Positions 52,540-63,336 of a stretch of 64,000 nt of DNA are shown here, one piece after another. Below the pieces are notes generated by a model that was not told the origin of the DNA, ran no database searches, and saw only the letters and a list, made by a program, of their open reading frames with translations. Numbering within the stretch: position 1 is the stretch's first letter; each line of letters begins with the position of its first letter. Source of the DNA: Lanius collurio (Eukaryota > Chordata > Aves > Passeriformes > Laniidae); assembly GCA_020086605.1 (NCBI GenBank), contig JACBWW010000051.1, positions 2,113,810 through 2,177,809 of the forward strand, read 5' to 3'. A program made the translations under genes and the position numbers.

Positions 52540-52948
52540 TTGTTAATTGGGGCCACCCTCAAAGGAGTCATTAAGGCTCCCGTGCCTGTCCCAGCTGCTG
52601 CATGAGGGGTGTTTGTGGAGGGGATTGCTGGGGAGGGCTCTGAAACTCGTTAAACACTCTGGGCGTGGACAGAGCTCTGAGCTGGCACTTGGAGCATCGC
52701 TTTGGGGGCAGGACGGGCTGATCCCTTTGCAGTCCGAAGCCCCTGCAGCACCTGAGGAGCTGCTGGAGCCTGAGGTGAGTGCTGGAGCTCGCTGTTGTTG
52801 GGGGTTCCTCGGTGTGTGATGTGAGAACTGGATGGAGCCTCTCGGGAAGGGGCCATGGCCCAGGAGCTTTCTGCAACAGGTTGTGAATGAATCAGGGGTT
52901 GGATCCGGTCCTGTACTGGCTGTGTGAGGGTGTGAGAGAAGCTGCTGT
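52540..52948. other. GC-rich block with a consensus splice-donor site
   Basis: This block is markedly GC-richer and more CpG-containing than the AT-rich sequence to its left. On the plus strand a consensus splice donor, GAG|GTGAGT, has its GT at 52775-52776. It falls exactly on a codon boundary of a frame open from 52547, but that frame has no ATG and its translation is unfamiliar. The block could be a CpG-rich promoter/first exon of a noncoding RNA, an old GC-rich repeat, or simply unique flank of the adjoining minisatellite. Minus-strand frames run through it and on into the minisatellite. Confidence 0.3.
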
Positions 52949-53242
52949 GGGCAACCCGCTGCCGGGGGCCGGGCTGTGGGCAGCCCGCTGCCGGAGGCCG
53001 GTGTGTGGGCAACCCCTGGTGTGTGTAGCCACTGCTGAAGGCCGGGGTGTGTGTAACCACTGGTGTGTGCAACCCACTGCTGGAGGCCGGTGTGTGTAAC
53101 CCACTGCTGAAGGCCGGTGTGTGTGTAACCCCTGGTGTGTGTAGCCACTGCTGAAGGCCGGGGTGTGTGTAACCACTGGTGTGTGTAGCCACTGCTGGAG
53201 GCCGGTGTGTGCAGCCACTGCTGGAGGCCGGGCCCAGCTGCT
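52949..53242. repeat. GC-rich minisatellite with 116-bp higher-order unit
   Basis: The array alternates long units of 27-29 bp (core CACTGCTGAAGGCCGG, ending in GTGTGT) and short units of about 16 bp (core AACCACTGGTGTGT or AACCCCTGGTGTGT). Five consecutive units (28+16+27+29+16 bp) form a 116-bp higher-order period: AACCACTGGTGTGTG recurs at 53055 and 53171, with nearly identical sequence around it. The left end (52949-53010) has more diverged, GC-richer long units. The minus strand has no stop codons in several frames through the array, which creates long but meaningless open frames of 126-201 codons rich in Thr, His and Pro. Confidence 0.92.
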
Positions 53243-53797
53243 GACAGTTGTGGAAGTGTGAGGTTTAACCATGATGGGTTCGATGTGTTGGCCTTGCAGA
53301 GAGGTACAGGTGTTACATATGAAAAATATGAGCCTGGGTAAATTTACCCAATGATAATTTGTAATGTTTATTTCTCTACAAACACATTTAAACGTCCCCC
53401 TACTCTCATCTTACCCTTCCTGATAGTATCATTTTTAGGAACACAAAAAAAACTTCGATGAGCGGTTTCCAGAGCTAATATAAATTCAAATTAAAGGTAG
53501 GGAGTTGTCTTTACATCAGCAGAAAGAAATTCTTTATTGTCTAATGTTTTTAGCATTTTTTTAAATTTTTTTTTTCAATGAAGATATGCATAATAGAGAG
53601 GGTAAGATCTTTAATTTAACATGGAAATGAACTAAAAAGAAGACATTTTACTCTCTCTGAATTTGCATTACATAATTGTATTTTAATGAATTAACTGCAT
53701 TTCATAGACCTAAAATTAATGTGAAACTAATAGCTGAACCCTTGCCACATGGTGTTCTCATTGTGGGCTCAAAGCAACACTCTTTTACCTACAAATT
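53243..53797. other. AT-rich unique sequence, no gene seen
   Basis: Ordinary AT-rich sequence with a T-run at about 53553-53575; nothing recognisable. It ends in AAATT, the left copy of the LTR target-site duplication. Confidence 0.5.
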
Positions 53798-54983
53798 TGT
53801 CCTGGGTTGCAATGTAAAATGTACCCAAAAGTCTGTATTCTGTCACCATCTTCATAAACTGTTAAAACTGGTGGGACAGTGTTCCCCACCTCCCTCATGA
53901 CTCATCCCTGATAAGCTCATGAGGCTATCTTCTGTTAATGGGCCAGCTGTTGACACCAGGTGGGGCAGAGTCTTTTATCTCTCCTATACTATCTCCTGCT
54001 AATGGGCCATCACCGCATGACTGATAAGACTTTATCACCCATTGTGAGATGCTCCGCCCAGAGGGAGGAACCAAGCCTTCCAGCCTGGATATAAGGGGAG
54101 ATTTTGAACACCACAGGCAGCCTTTTCCACTGGATGCTCAGAGGAAGACCAGACCCTTCTACATCACCACTGGACCTTCAGAGGCAGACGAGACCTTCTC
54201 TACAGAGCCACTGCTTCAACGGCACTCGGGACTTGGTGTGGAGACGGGAGAGACTCTCTCGTCAGCACTGCGGGTTTTTCCTGCCGTCTTTCCTCTCTGC
54301 TGGAAGAACCCCGGGATCCAGAGCCTGTCCTTCCCTGCCTCGCTGGGAGCTCAGCTGCAGATTCGGCTGCCTCAGCCTTCGCTGCTCTGCAGCCCTGCCC
54401 GTCCTGCCTGCTGAGACCTCCGGGGATTCCTACCACAGCTCCGCAGCTCGATACATCTCGCCTGCCACCCGTAAGTCGTGCTCCTACTGCTGCCCCAGCC
54501 TGCCTGGCCAGGAGAGCCCGGACAGACCCCAGGATCAGCTGCCTAGGGAGGTTTGTGAAGCCTTTCTTCCATCCCTTTTTCCCGAGATCTAATCCGCCAT
54601 CACTGCGTGCTCCCCGAGCTCGCTCCGGAGTGCCCCCTGCAGCCGCGGGGGAACCATCGCACCTGCCCTGCTCACCGGGAGCCGCCAGCGCCCCTGCCGG
54701 CTGTGACTGGAACTGCACCAGAGGGGAAAGGGCCTGACAGCCGAGAGAGGCTGCACTGGGTTTGTGCTTCTGTTTGTTGTCACCACTATAGTTATTGTTG
54801 TTTGTTTGCCTGTTTATACATCTGTATTTTAGTAAAGAACTGTTATTCCTATTCCTTATATCTTTGCCTGAAAGCCCCTTAATTTCAAAATTATAATAAT
54901 TCAGAAAGAAGGGGGTTGCATCCCTCACCTCAAGGGAGGCTCCTGTCTTCCTTAACAGACATCTGTCTTTTCAAACCAAGACA
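53798..54983 (+). mobile_element. Complete solo LTR, passerine endogenous retrovirus type
   Basis: The element begins TGTCCTGGGTTG and ends AAACCAAGACA, and is flanked by AAATT on both sides (53793-53797 and 54984-54988), a 5-bp target-site duplication. Length is 1186 bp. A TATAA box lies at 54090-54094 after a tract with the GGGCCA-type motifs seen in U3, and an AGTAAA polyadenylation-signal variant at 54831-54836 is followed by U5. The middle (about 54216-54648) is GC-rich and is missing from the related LTR at 63.3 kb. A donor-like CCC|GTAAGT occurs at about 54471. There is no retroviral coding sequence beside it, so it is a solo LTR. The 5-bp duplication fits ERVL-like elements among others; class is tentative. 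The 121-242-codon open frames inside are compositional. Confidence 0.93.
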
Positions 54984-57828
54984 AAATTATATTCTTGGTT
55001 TCAATGGTGAAAGGATCCTGGTTATAATAACAAAAATTATGAGTAGCTATGATAGTTAAATGCATACAGGGTGCTGCTGTTTAATGCTTAGTATTTATGT
55101 TCAGTTCCATCCCTGTTTCTAAGGACCAGAGTAATTTGGATACAATCAGGGAATGTTTTTGGTAGCCCTGCTAAATTTGGATTGTTCTGCCCCTAGAAAC
55201 TCTGTGGTGTGTGTTCTATGATGGCATTGTGGGGTCTCTGCCAGGGGACGGGGCAGCACCAGGCTTGGTATCAGAACATTGTGCAGAGCACTTAGTTTGG
55301 GGGCCTTAATCTACAAAACAGTGCATTAATAGCAGAAAATTTAGTTTGTGTGCCTCACCTCCTCTAACCAGGAGGTAGTTGAACTATGATTGCTACTGCT
55401 TTCATAATAGAGTGTATTTATAAAAGGAATACTTTCTATGGTTACAGTTTGACTTCTCTAAACCAGCTTTCATAAGATGAGTAGAGAACCACTCCATATC
55501 CACTGCTAATACTTGGTTTTATGCTTTCCTGGCTTTGCCTTACTCTCTGAGTCACCAGACTGTCAGCTTTGCTTGGAGTTATCCACAGACACGCAGAGAT
55601 TCAAAATTAAATGATCTTCCAGAGTTTTGTAAAGTGGGAGATTTACTTTTGCTAGGTACAGGTGGAAGTACTCTAGTCTTTCATAAAGTGCCATTACTAA
55701 TTATGGATGGTGTGATTAATTTCCTTTTGAAGGGACACGTTTGTGATTTGGGGTTGGGTGGGTTTTTTTTGTTTGTTTGTATTGGTTTTTACATTTTGCT
55801 GCAAGTTATGCTAAAGCCTTGTTTTAGAGCAAGCATCAGAAAACATCTGGTAAAATTCAGCCTGTTTGTGCTGACTCATTCTCTACATTATTGTATCTGA
55901 GGATGCTAAGTGGCCAGAAAGGAAACATGAATAAGAATGATAAGATTCAGTTTGCAGATGCTTATATTGATTATGTCTGATAAAATCGTGTATTGAAAGG
56001 CTTTCATGGTATTTGATTTTTTAACTCGGTGGCACATCTCTATTTTACGAGATCTAAATTAATCTACTTATTGGGGGGGGGGTGTCAGAAAAATGCGAGT
56101 TACATTACAGAAATAATTGTATGCCTCTGGTATTGATTTTTCTCATTACCAAACGTATCTCAAACACAGTAATACTGTACCACAGGAACATAGGTAGTTC
56201 CTGATGTTTTTATCCCTAGGGAGCTTGATTATTAACCTAGTTGCTTGGCTACTTAAAATGTGGAGGGGGAAAAAGGGATTTGAGACACAAACCCACAGTT
56301 TAAAGTTCTTTATAAATAAGAAGGTTGAAATTAACAATACACACTTTTAATAGGCTTCTAAATGTCTTGGGGTTATATAACTAGCTCTGCTCTGATGTAT
56401 AAGTACCTCTCAAATAATTAAAAATGTAGTTAGAGGTGCAATCTCTCATTCTTCCAAATAAGCTTTTTTTTCTTCCCCTGCCTACTTTTTATTTTTGTCT
56501 TCCTCTACATGTAGTAACTTTGTCAGTAGAGTTCAGCAGGCTTGTTATTTGTGTCTCAGAGAAGAAATTTTTTAAGGAAACTAACTCAAAGAAATGAGTT
56601 CTGCAATTAGCAATGAAAGATTTGTATTTAATTCCATCCTAGTTTTTGAAGTTCTCTTTTTTGTGGTTGTACACTTCCATGTGTAAATTGCTTTGATACG
56701 TTTGGGATAAGATTCATGTCAACCTTTCAAAGCCATTTCAGAAAAGTGTCTCAGGTTTTGGGAAAGACAACTTGTCAGGTTGCCACTGCCCTGAAACTGG
56801 GATTTGATTGACTGAGTATCTTTATGAACCCATTCACATGAATTAATAATTGGACAATATCTTCATGAATACTTGATACATTCATAGGAATTTCATGTTT
56901 AGCACTTAGTTTAACAAAACCTTATGGAAATAAGCAACACCCTGAATATTATACCAATGGTGTGTTAGCATGAAGCCTTTGCTGAAAGCACGGGGATGGC
57001 TGGGGGTTGTCTGAGGTTCAGGGTTCAGTTTATGCCTGTGAAGGATGATAATCTTGTGTCTTGAATGATGTGCCCTTTACAACAGAGTGTAACTTGGTGT
57101 TTCAGACCTTGCCAGGGTAAGGAAAGCAGGCTCAGTCTTGGTGATTTTGAATGGCAAAGGATAAATTATTTTGGGACAAGCTTAAATATGTGCACTAATG
57201 AGATAGAGGAGTTACAGCAAGGCCCTTAATTATTAAGAAATATGCTGACCTGAAGTAATTATATTTTTAGTAACGGGAGACTGTTACATAATGATTATAT
57301 AAGCAAACATTTTTATTTTAATTTCTTTCATATTCTTCAGTGACTTTTTTATGTAAAGAGGACCTCACAGGGCTACTTCCCCTCCTTCTTTTTCTTACTG
57401 ATTTGCTATGCTACTTACTGGGAAACCTCTTAGAACCTCCAAAAAGTCTTAACAGCAATGCAGAAAACCTGCGATGCAGAATGCAATGCAGAAAAACTGC
57501 TTTCTTTATAATACTAACAAAAACTTATGGAAGACCAATTACAGTTTGATCTCTTCTCACACCCTGGGATGAACTTTTTGGCATCATTGGTGTCTGTTTA
57601 GCCTTGAGCATTAGAAGACAATTCTGAAAAGCATTCATATCAGCACAGATATGCCTCTCCTCATGCATCTTTGTTATTTTAGTGTGTAGATATTGCTATG
57701 TAATAGGCATCAAAGCCTAGAAGGTTAATCATCTGAAATGCAGGCATGGATCTGTTCAGACTGCAAGATTCACCATATACAATATGTATGACTTGTGAAT
57801 ATTTCATATTGGAAGCTGTGTTTAGGTG
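54984..57828. other. AT-rich unique sequence, no gene seen
   Basis: No gene is recognisable. A run of 10 G lies at 56073-56082 and a GT/GTTT tract at 55752-55785. The stretch 57160-57310 carries CTTAATTATTAAG and similar motifs in unique context and might be a conserved noncoding element (inference). A 121-codon plus-strand frame at 55535-55900 is partly made by the GTTT tract. Confidence 0.5.
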
Positions 57829-57950
57829 GTGGTTTGTTGTTTGAATTTTTTTGTGGGTTTTGGTGGGGGGGTTTGTGGGTTTTTTGTTGTTTTGGGGTTT
57901 TTTTGTTTTTTTGGTTTTTTTAAATTTTTTTTTAATTAAAAAACCACTAC
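57829..57950. repeat. G/T-rich low-complexity tract with quadruplex motif
   Basis: Alternating T-runs and G-runs on the plus strand, ending in T-runs at 57923-57942. At 57855-57879 the pattern GGG, 7-base loop, GGGGGGG, 5-base loop, GGG satisfies a four-run quadruplex pattern. Shorter tracts of the same style recur elsewhere in the window. Confidence 0.8.
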
Positions 57951-60540
57951 ATAACACATTATGTAACTTTTCTAAATTTCCCCTGTAGTCAGATTTGGTA
58001 AGTGTTACACCTGCACTTGTATCTTTCCTGGAGAAAAATGAGCAAGTACATGTCATGTTATTGCTGATGTTTGCTCCTTGCTCACTGTACATATGTAACA
58101 TTTAAGAGAAAAATTTAAAGTTACAAGCAACACTTTCAGGGCTAGGATACACTAAAACAAATACAATCCATGCCAAATTGCAGCACATGTACGTGTAGCT
58201 AGAAAAGATAAGTTTTAACCCCTGTCATATTGCTTAGAAATCCAGATGACTTTTGGGCAAACTTCTTAACTGTCACTCCTTGTATGAGGTGTCCTTCATT
58301 TTGGAGCTATTTTTACCTCTGGCCCACACACACTTGAAGTTGGCTCACTGTGGGTATTGTAATTATTTATGGGAGGAAAAACTGAATCATGAGCTGAGAA
58401 GTTCTAAAGTGTTATTGTTGGGAAAGGACAATATTAGTACATCAGCTAGAAATGTTTTGAGTTTAGAAGCTTTTCTCAGGTTGCTTTCTCTCTTCAAGCC
58501 CTAACTTTAACAGCTTAAAGTTTATAAATGGTAATAGAGCTAAAGTCCTGTTCACTCAATGAAGAATGTGTTTGAATTCTGACTCTGTACTAATGTTTTA
58601 TTATGGGAAGGTCCCTTTTATGTTAACTTCCAGTAACTGAACTTTCAGTTTCAAAACTGAAACTTGAAAAATTGTGGCAAAATGTAGTCTGCAAGGATGT
58701 TCTGAGTATAATACAGTTGGCATCAAATTGCTATTTATGTATGAAGAGCAAACATTCAGTAAATGAGTTTTTCTTAATTGGTTTTCACCAAATTGATATA
58801 TGGTTGAGTTAACTAATCCGTCATCTATCACTAAGCAGTACTTCTGTTGTATTCAATCTTTTCTAGTATGTGTGCATATGTATATGCTTATTCTTTTTAA
58901 AGTTTTGGTAGAAAAACATATGGGGGGGGAAAGGTTTACATTTGCATGGCACCAATTTGAATATTTAATTGAACTCCTTTGTTTCAAGACCATGGGTTCT
59001 GTGTGAAATTTCTGCCCCTCAATTTCTGCTCTCTTTTTTCTATTTTTTTCTCTCCTACAAAAATAAACATTTGAATCATGTTTTAGTAAATGCATAATTT
59101 GGCAACTTAGTGTGAAGGCATACTATGCATTTATTTCTAGAGAAGGCTGCTCTAAAAGGTTTCAGTCAATGAACAGGATTGACTGCCTAAAATACGTAAC
59201 TCCTCTAAGTATATACAACTAAATTTTTCTGTGTGGTATATGAATGTCCAAAGGCATAACTCTATCCTGTAAACATTAGAATCCGTGAATTTAGGTGTAT
59301 TTTTCTCCAAGTAGTGGCTTCCCAGCATTCACTGTCAGGAACACAGTATATGGTAGAAGCATTTATGAAACTTAGGTAAAATGTCAAGACTCTCCGAGCT
59401 GTTTCTGGTTCCCTGGTTGGCTAAAACAAATATGGGTTAGTATGGCTGGCTGGATCTGGAGAATTTGAGCTCCTTCAGCCATGACCTTCAGAAAAATGTA
59501 GAGAGGAAATGCTCCATGCATAGCCTGCCTTTCCCAGGTAGAAGTATTTTGGGGATTTTACAGTCTCTGGGCATGTGCACGCTCCTAGGAAACACAATAT
59601 ATAGAAAATCCTAACATTTTGGAGGGAAGAAGAGTTAATATATTGATGGGACACAGTCCATGTATTATTTGGAATTGTTTGGGCAAAAAAAAGTTGGCAG
59701 TCATAGCATGTAGATGTTAAAAAGCTAAAGCAGAGAAATTCTCCAGCTTTTCTCACCTTCTGAGAGAGCCCAGCTTTCTCACACAGACTAGCTGAGAAAC
59801 AGTTTGCTATTTTGTGAACTATTTTGCAGGTGCAGAATGTTGTGGGAAACTGTGGATATTGTTGTGGCTCCTTGTGAATAATATTTATAAATGGGTGTTG
59901 CACCCCTCAGCCTGTCACTTTGGGAGGTGATGGACTGGTGGGCCAATCCTGTCATTTCTCTATTGCAAACTATACTGTAAAAGATGGGCCTTTCATTAAA
60001 CGTGGTCTCAGCCATATTTGCTGACCTGAATTTGTGTCATGATCCTTGCTGTCCCTGAAGACAAGTGACAATAGCAAGCTAAAATTTGTGAGCTGTTGAG
60101 AGGAGCTGCAATCCCAGGTCGCAGGTGGTCATGATTCCTGTTTGTGTTTCCTGCAGCTGATGGAGTTGGACTCGGTGATGATACTGTTCAACTGCAGCCT
60201 AGTATTGGTCAAGTTAATAAGTCATTATTTTAGTCATTATTTGACTTGCAGATAATGATTTGTAACTATAGTAACTCCCAGAAAAGGAGTTACCACCAGC
60301 AAAGGAGCTGCCAGCCAATGCAAAGGAGCAGGAAAAGGTGTGTGAGAGTTGTGTGGTTGATCTAGTGAGACACTAACAGTTAGATCCATATGGAACAAAT
60401 GATTTTGCTCATCTAAAAAAACACGATGCAAAGACCAAGGTTGAATGGAAAGGGTGCTTATATAAAAATAAAAGCTCAAATCCTATTGCACTCCAGTTTA
60501 GTCATAGATATATGTATGTCTTCTTTAATGGTAGTGGAGT
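57951..60540. other. AT-rich unique sequence, no gene seen
   Basis: No gene or clear transposon. Eight G in a row occur at 58922-58929. A 142-codon minus-strand frame at 59475-59903 has no recognisable content. An imperfect direct repeat of AGTCATTATTT lies at 60219-60241. Confidence 0.5.
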
Positions 60541-60605
60541 GTGTGAATATATATATATATTTATGTATATATACACACCCATACACAGTGTATATATATA
60601 ATGTT
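60541..60605. repeat. AT/TATA-rich simple repeat with hairpin
   Basis: AT repeats at 60547-60560 and 60590-60601. Perfect 11-bp inverted arms TATATATACAC (60566-60576) and GTGTATATATA (60588-60598) flank an 11-base loop. Confidence 0.85.
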
Positions 60606-63336
60606 GGGTTGGTTTTTTGTTGGTTTTTTTTTTTGCTGGCCAGAGGAATAGAAGCAGCTTGGAGAGTTGTGTGATGGCCTCTGTATCTGGTGGTTCTGAA
60701 AAATAATGAGGTAGAACATTATTTACTGAGCTAATATAGGACACACAAACAGATAATCCTGATACAAGTGTGTCCTGTTGTTTGAACAGAACATTCTAAC
60801 TGTGGAAAAGAGACACAATCCTGACAAAAATGTATCTGACAGTTTCCCCTCCCTATGTAATGATAGGTAATGCTGTAAATATGTTTTGCTGTGTCAAAGG
60901 GAACACACCATTTTCTCTGCTGTGTAGCATTATGAATGGCATTTGGTTTAAAGTTTTCTGTCTTTTGTAGCATTTTCAGGTGTTTTAATTTGCTCAGTGC
61001 AAAGTGAGAGATATTATCATGACAGAGAAAGTTGCATACTTAAGTGGCAGATATCTTCTTGCACTGAGGTCTCAATGGGGATTTTGGAAGAGAGTTCCAA
61101 AATATTCTGTTTCATGTAAAATAACACCATTTGTAATCACTGATGTTGAGTTAAATTATGTAATCAGAAGTAAAGCTCAGTCCCAGTATTTTATTTCCAT
61201 GATGCAAATGGTGAAGTTAGTACTGTGGTAAGCCTTGTTGTGGAAGTAACTCTGCAGAACCATGAAAAATGTGCTGAAACATCATGAAAAGGCAGTAACA
61301 ACTGAATAACATCAACCCATTCTTGGATCCATTTTCTTCATTTTCTGTTTTCCTTTCTCCTCACAGTACCTGTTATTTTAAAGAAAGAAATTCTCTCTCC
61401 CTGGTGTCAGTCTTGGAAAGCTGTTGAAAATAGGAGCATTTAAAGAACTATGTTTTGTTGTTAAAGGTGGGGAGGTGGTGTTTCTTGTAGCCTTAGCTCT
61501 CATTAAATGAGAGAGTTTATGCTGGCGTGCTGCTATTTCTCCTTTTTCTAGCTGGAAAACAGCCAAAGCCAAGGCAGATATATGCATGTAGGCTGATATT
61601 CCTCTAAGTTTACTGGAGCAATTCCTGATATTCGTTGTAAAACAGAGAAAGAAGTAAGGCTACAACACTTACAGGACATGATTTCAGTAAGGATAAGCTG
61701 TTCTGTAGTTCAGAGAATGACGAAGGAAACCAACTCTCTTGTCGATGGATAACTTCCTACATGCTGGGAGCAATTTCTAACGGTACTTGAGTACCTGAAG
61801 GGTCTTCTACTGTCCCTGTAAATATAAACATATGCACCTCCTATGTCCTGTGTGTCTGCTATTGAATATAGTATTTATGATTGATTTATGACAAATTGTA
61901 GATGCAGAAAAAGTGCTGCTGTGAACACTGTAAATTCTTGCACCAATGAAAATGGAAGGCTGTTGTATTTTAAAGTGTTCAAACTGTCCTTTTCAAAATG
62001 CTCTGCTGTTCTGTGAGTCTTCAAATGCATGTTGGCATTTCTGTATGTTTCAGTATCCAATGGGAAGAGTTACCTGATAATTACCCAGTGGTATTTATTC
62101 TTCTTTCTAAAAAGGAATTTTTAAATGTGATAAAGCTTTGGATTGATTTAGGTCATTAGTGTTTAAGTTTTATTAAATAGTATTTTAATATTTTAAGAGT
62201 ACGGAACATAGTTTTTAGCATAAATGTGCATGCTTGTTTTCTGAAATGTCAAATATCTGTGTGACTCTGGGGGAAAAGAAATCAAATTTCTATTAAGATA
62301 TGCTGAATGAGTGTCCCTGTTCCCAAGCAACGCCCTTCGCTGGTGTTTGCATTACTTTAGTCTGTTTCTAAGAGACAATCATGCACTCATTGATTGCAAG
62401 TACATGTATGACAAAATGTTTTAATTAGTGTGCTCACAGAATTTCACATTTGATGTGGTAGGAAACAGCACCTTCCAGTAAGTACATGCTTTCCTTTTCC
62501 CTTAACACCCACTGCAAAGGAGGCACACCTGGAGCTGAACTGCTCTTACCTGTACATACTGTTATTTTAAATATGATTTAATTATAATAATTAAAATATT
62601 AATTATTATACTGTTATTCAGTATAATAATTCTCCTTCCTCTCCACACCATTCTATGTGTCCTTTTGTTCTTCTGCTTCTGTTTTCTCCCATAATGTGTC
62701 TGAATTATCCAGTAGAGCCTGCCTGTATTGATCACTACATCCCCTTGACAGTTTGGAGATGCTCAGAGGTTTGTCTGTGCTCAACTGAAAGAGAATTCAC
62801 CTCTGCACCTAAGGATGCTCATGGATAACTGCTGAAGTACATCTTGCTGGATACTGCTGCAGTCCATCTTGCAATATTCTGAAATTAGGGACCCTGAAAG
62901 ATACCATATGGCATTATTGCATTGTTGTTGAGTATTTTTAAGCTATAGTTTGTCTCTGTTCTCATATATATTCCTGAAGTCCCCAAAGCCTCCTTCAGTC
63001 TTTGATCAACAAAGCTTTGTAGATTTTGTCTATGGCTTGAGAAGACATTCCCTCCATCAATGACAGGAGCTTTTAGAACATTCATATGGAACTGTCATGA
63101 ATTTCAATCACTGAAATACAGAAACTTGTGTACTTAGCAGTGCCTGCAAATCAGGGGTACAAGAGTGGAGTTGTGTTTCAGCAATGACATCTCTGTGCAC
63201 ATGCAGCTTCCTGGGACTGCCAGAAACACAACTTTGAGTTCACTATTGAGAATTTGAATGATCTAGGATATGAGCATAGCCAGTTGTCTGTGTTCAGAGG
63301 TTTCATGTTCTGGTTTACAAAGAGAAAGTAGCCCTC
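60606..63336. other. AT-rich unique sequence, no gene seen
   Basis: No gene is recognisable. A T-rich tract lies at 60606-60637. An AT-only inverted repeat with 12-bp arms and a 4-base loop is at 62583-62610. The rest is ordinary. Confidence 0.5.

Noticed and set aside
54104..54928. Open frames of 121, 162 and 242 codons
   Set aside because: They lie wholly inside the solo LTR and cross its promoter, R and U5 parts on both strands; GC-rich composition explains the lack of stops and the translations do not resemble retroviral or host proteins.
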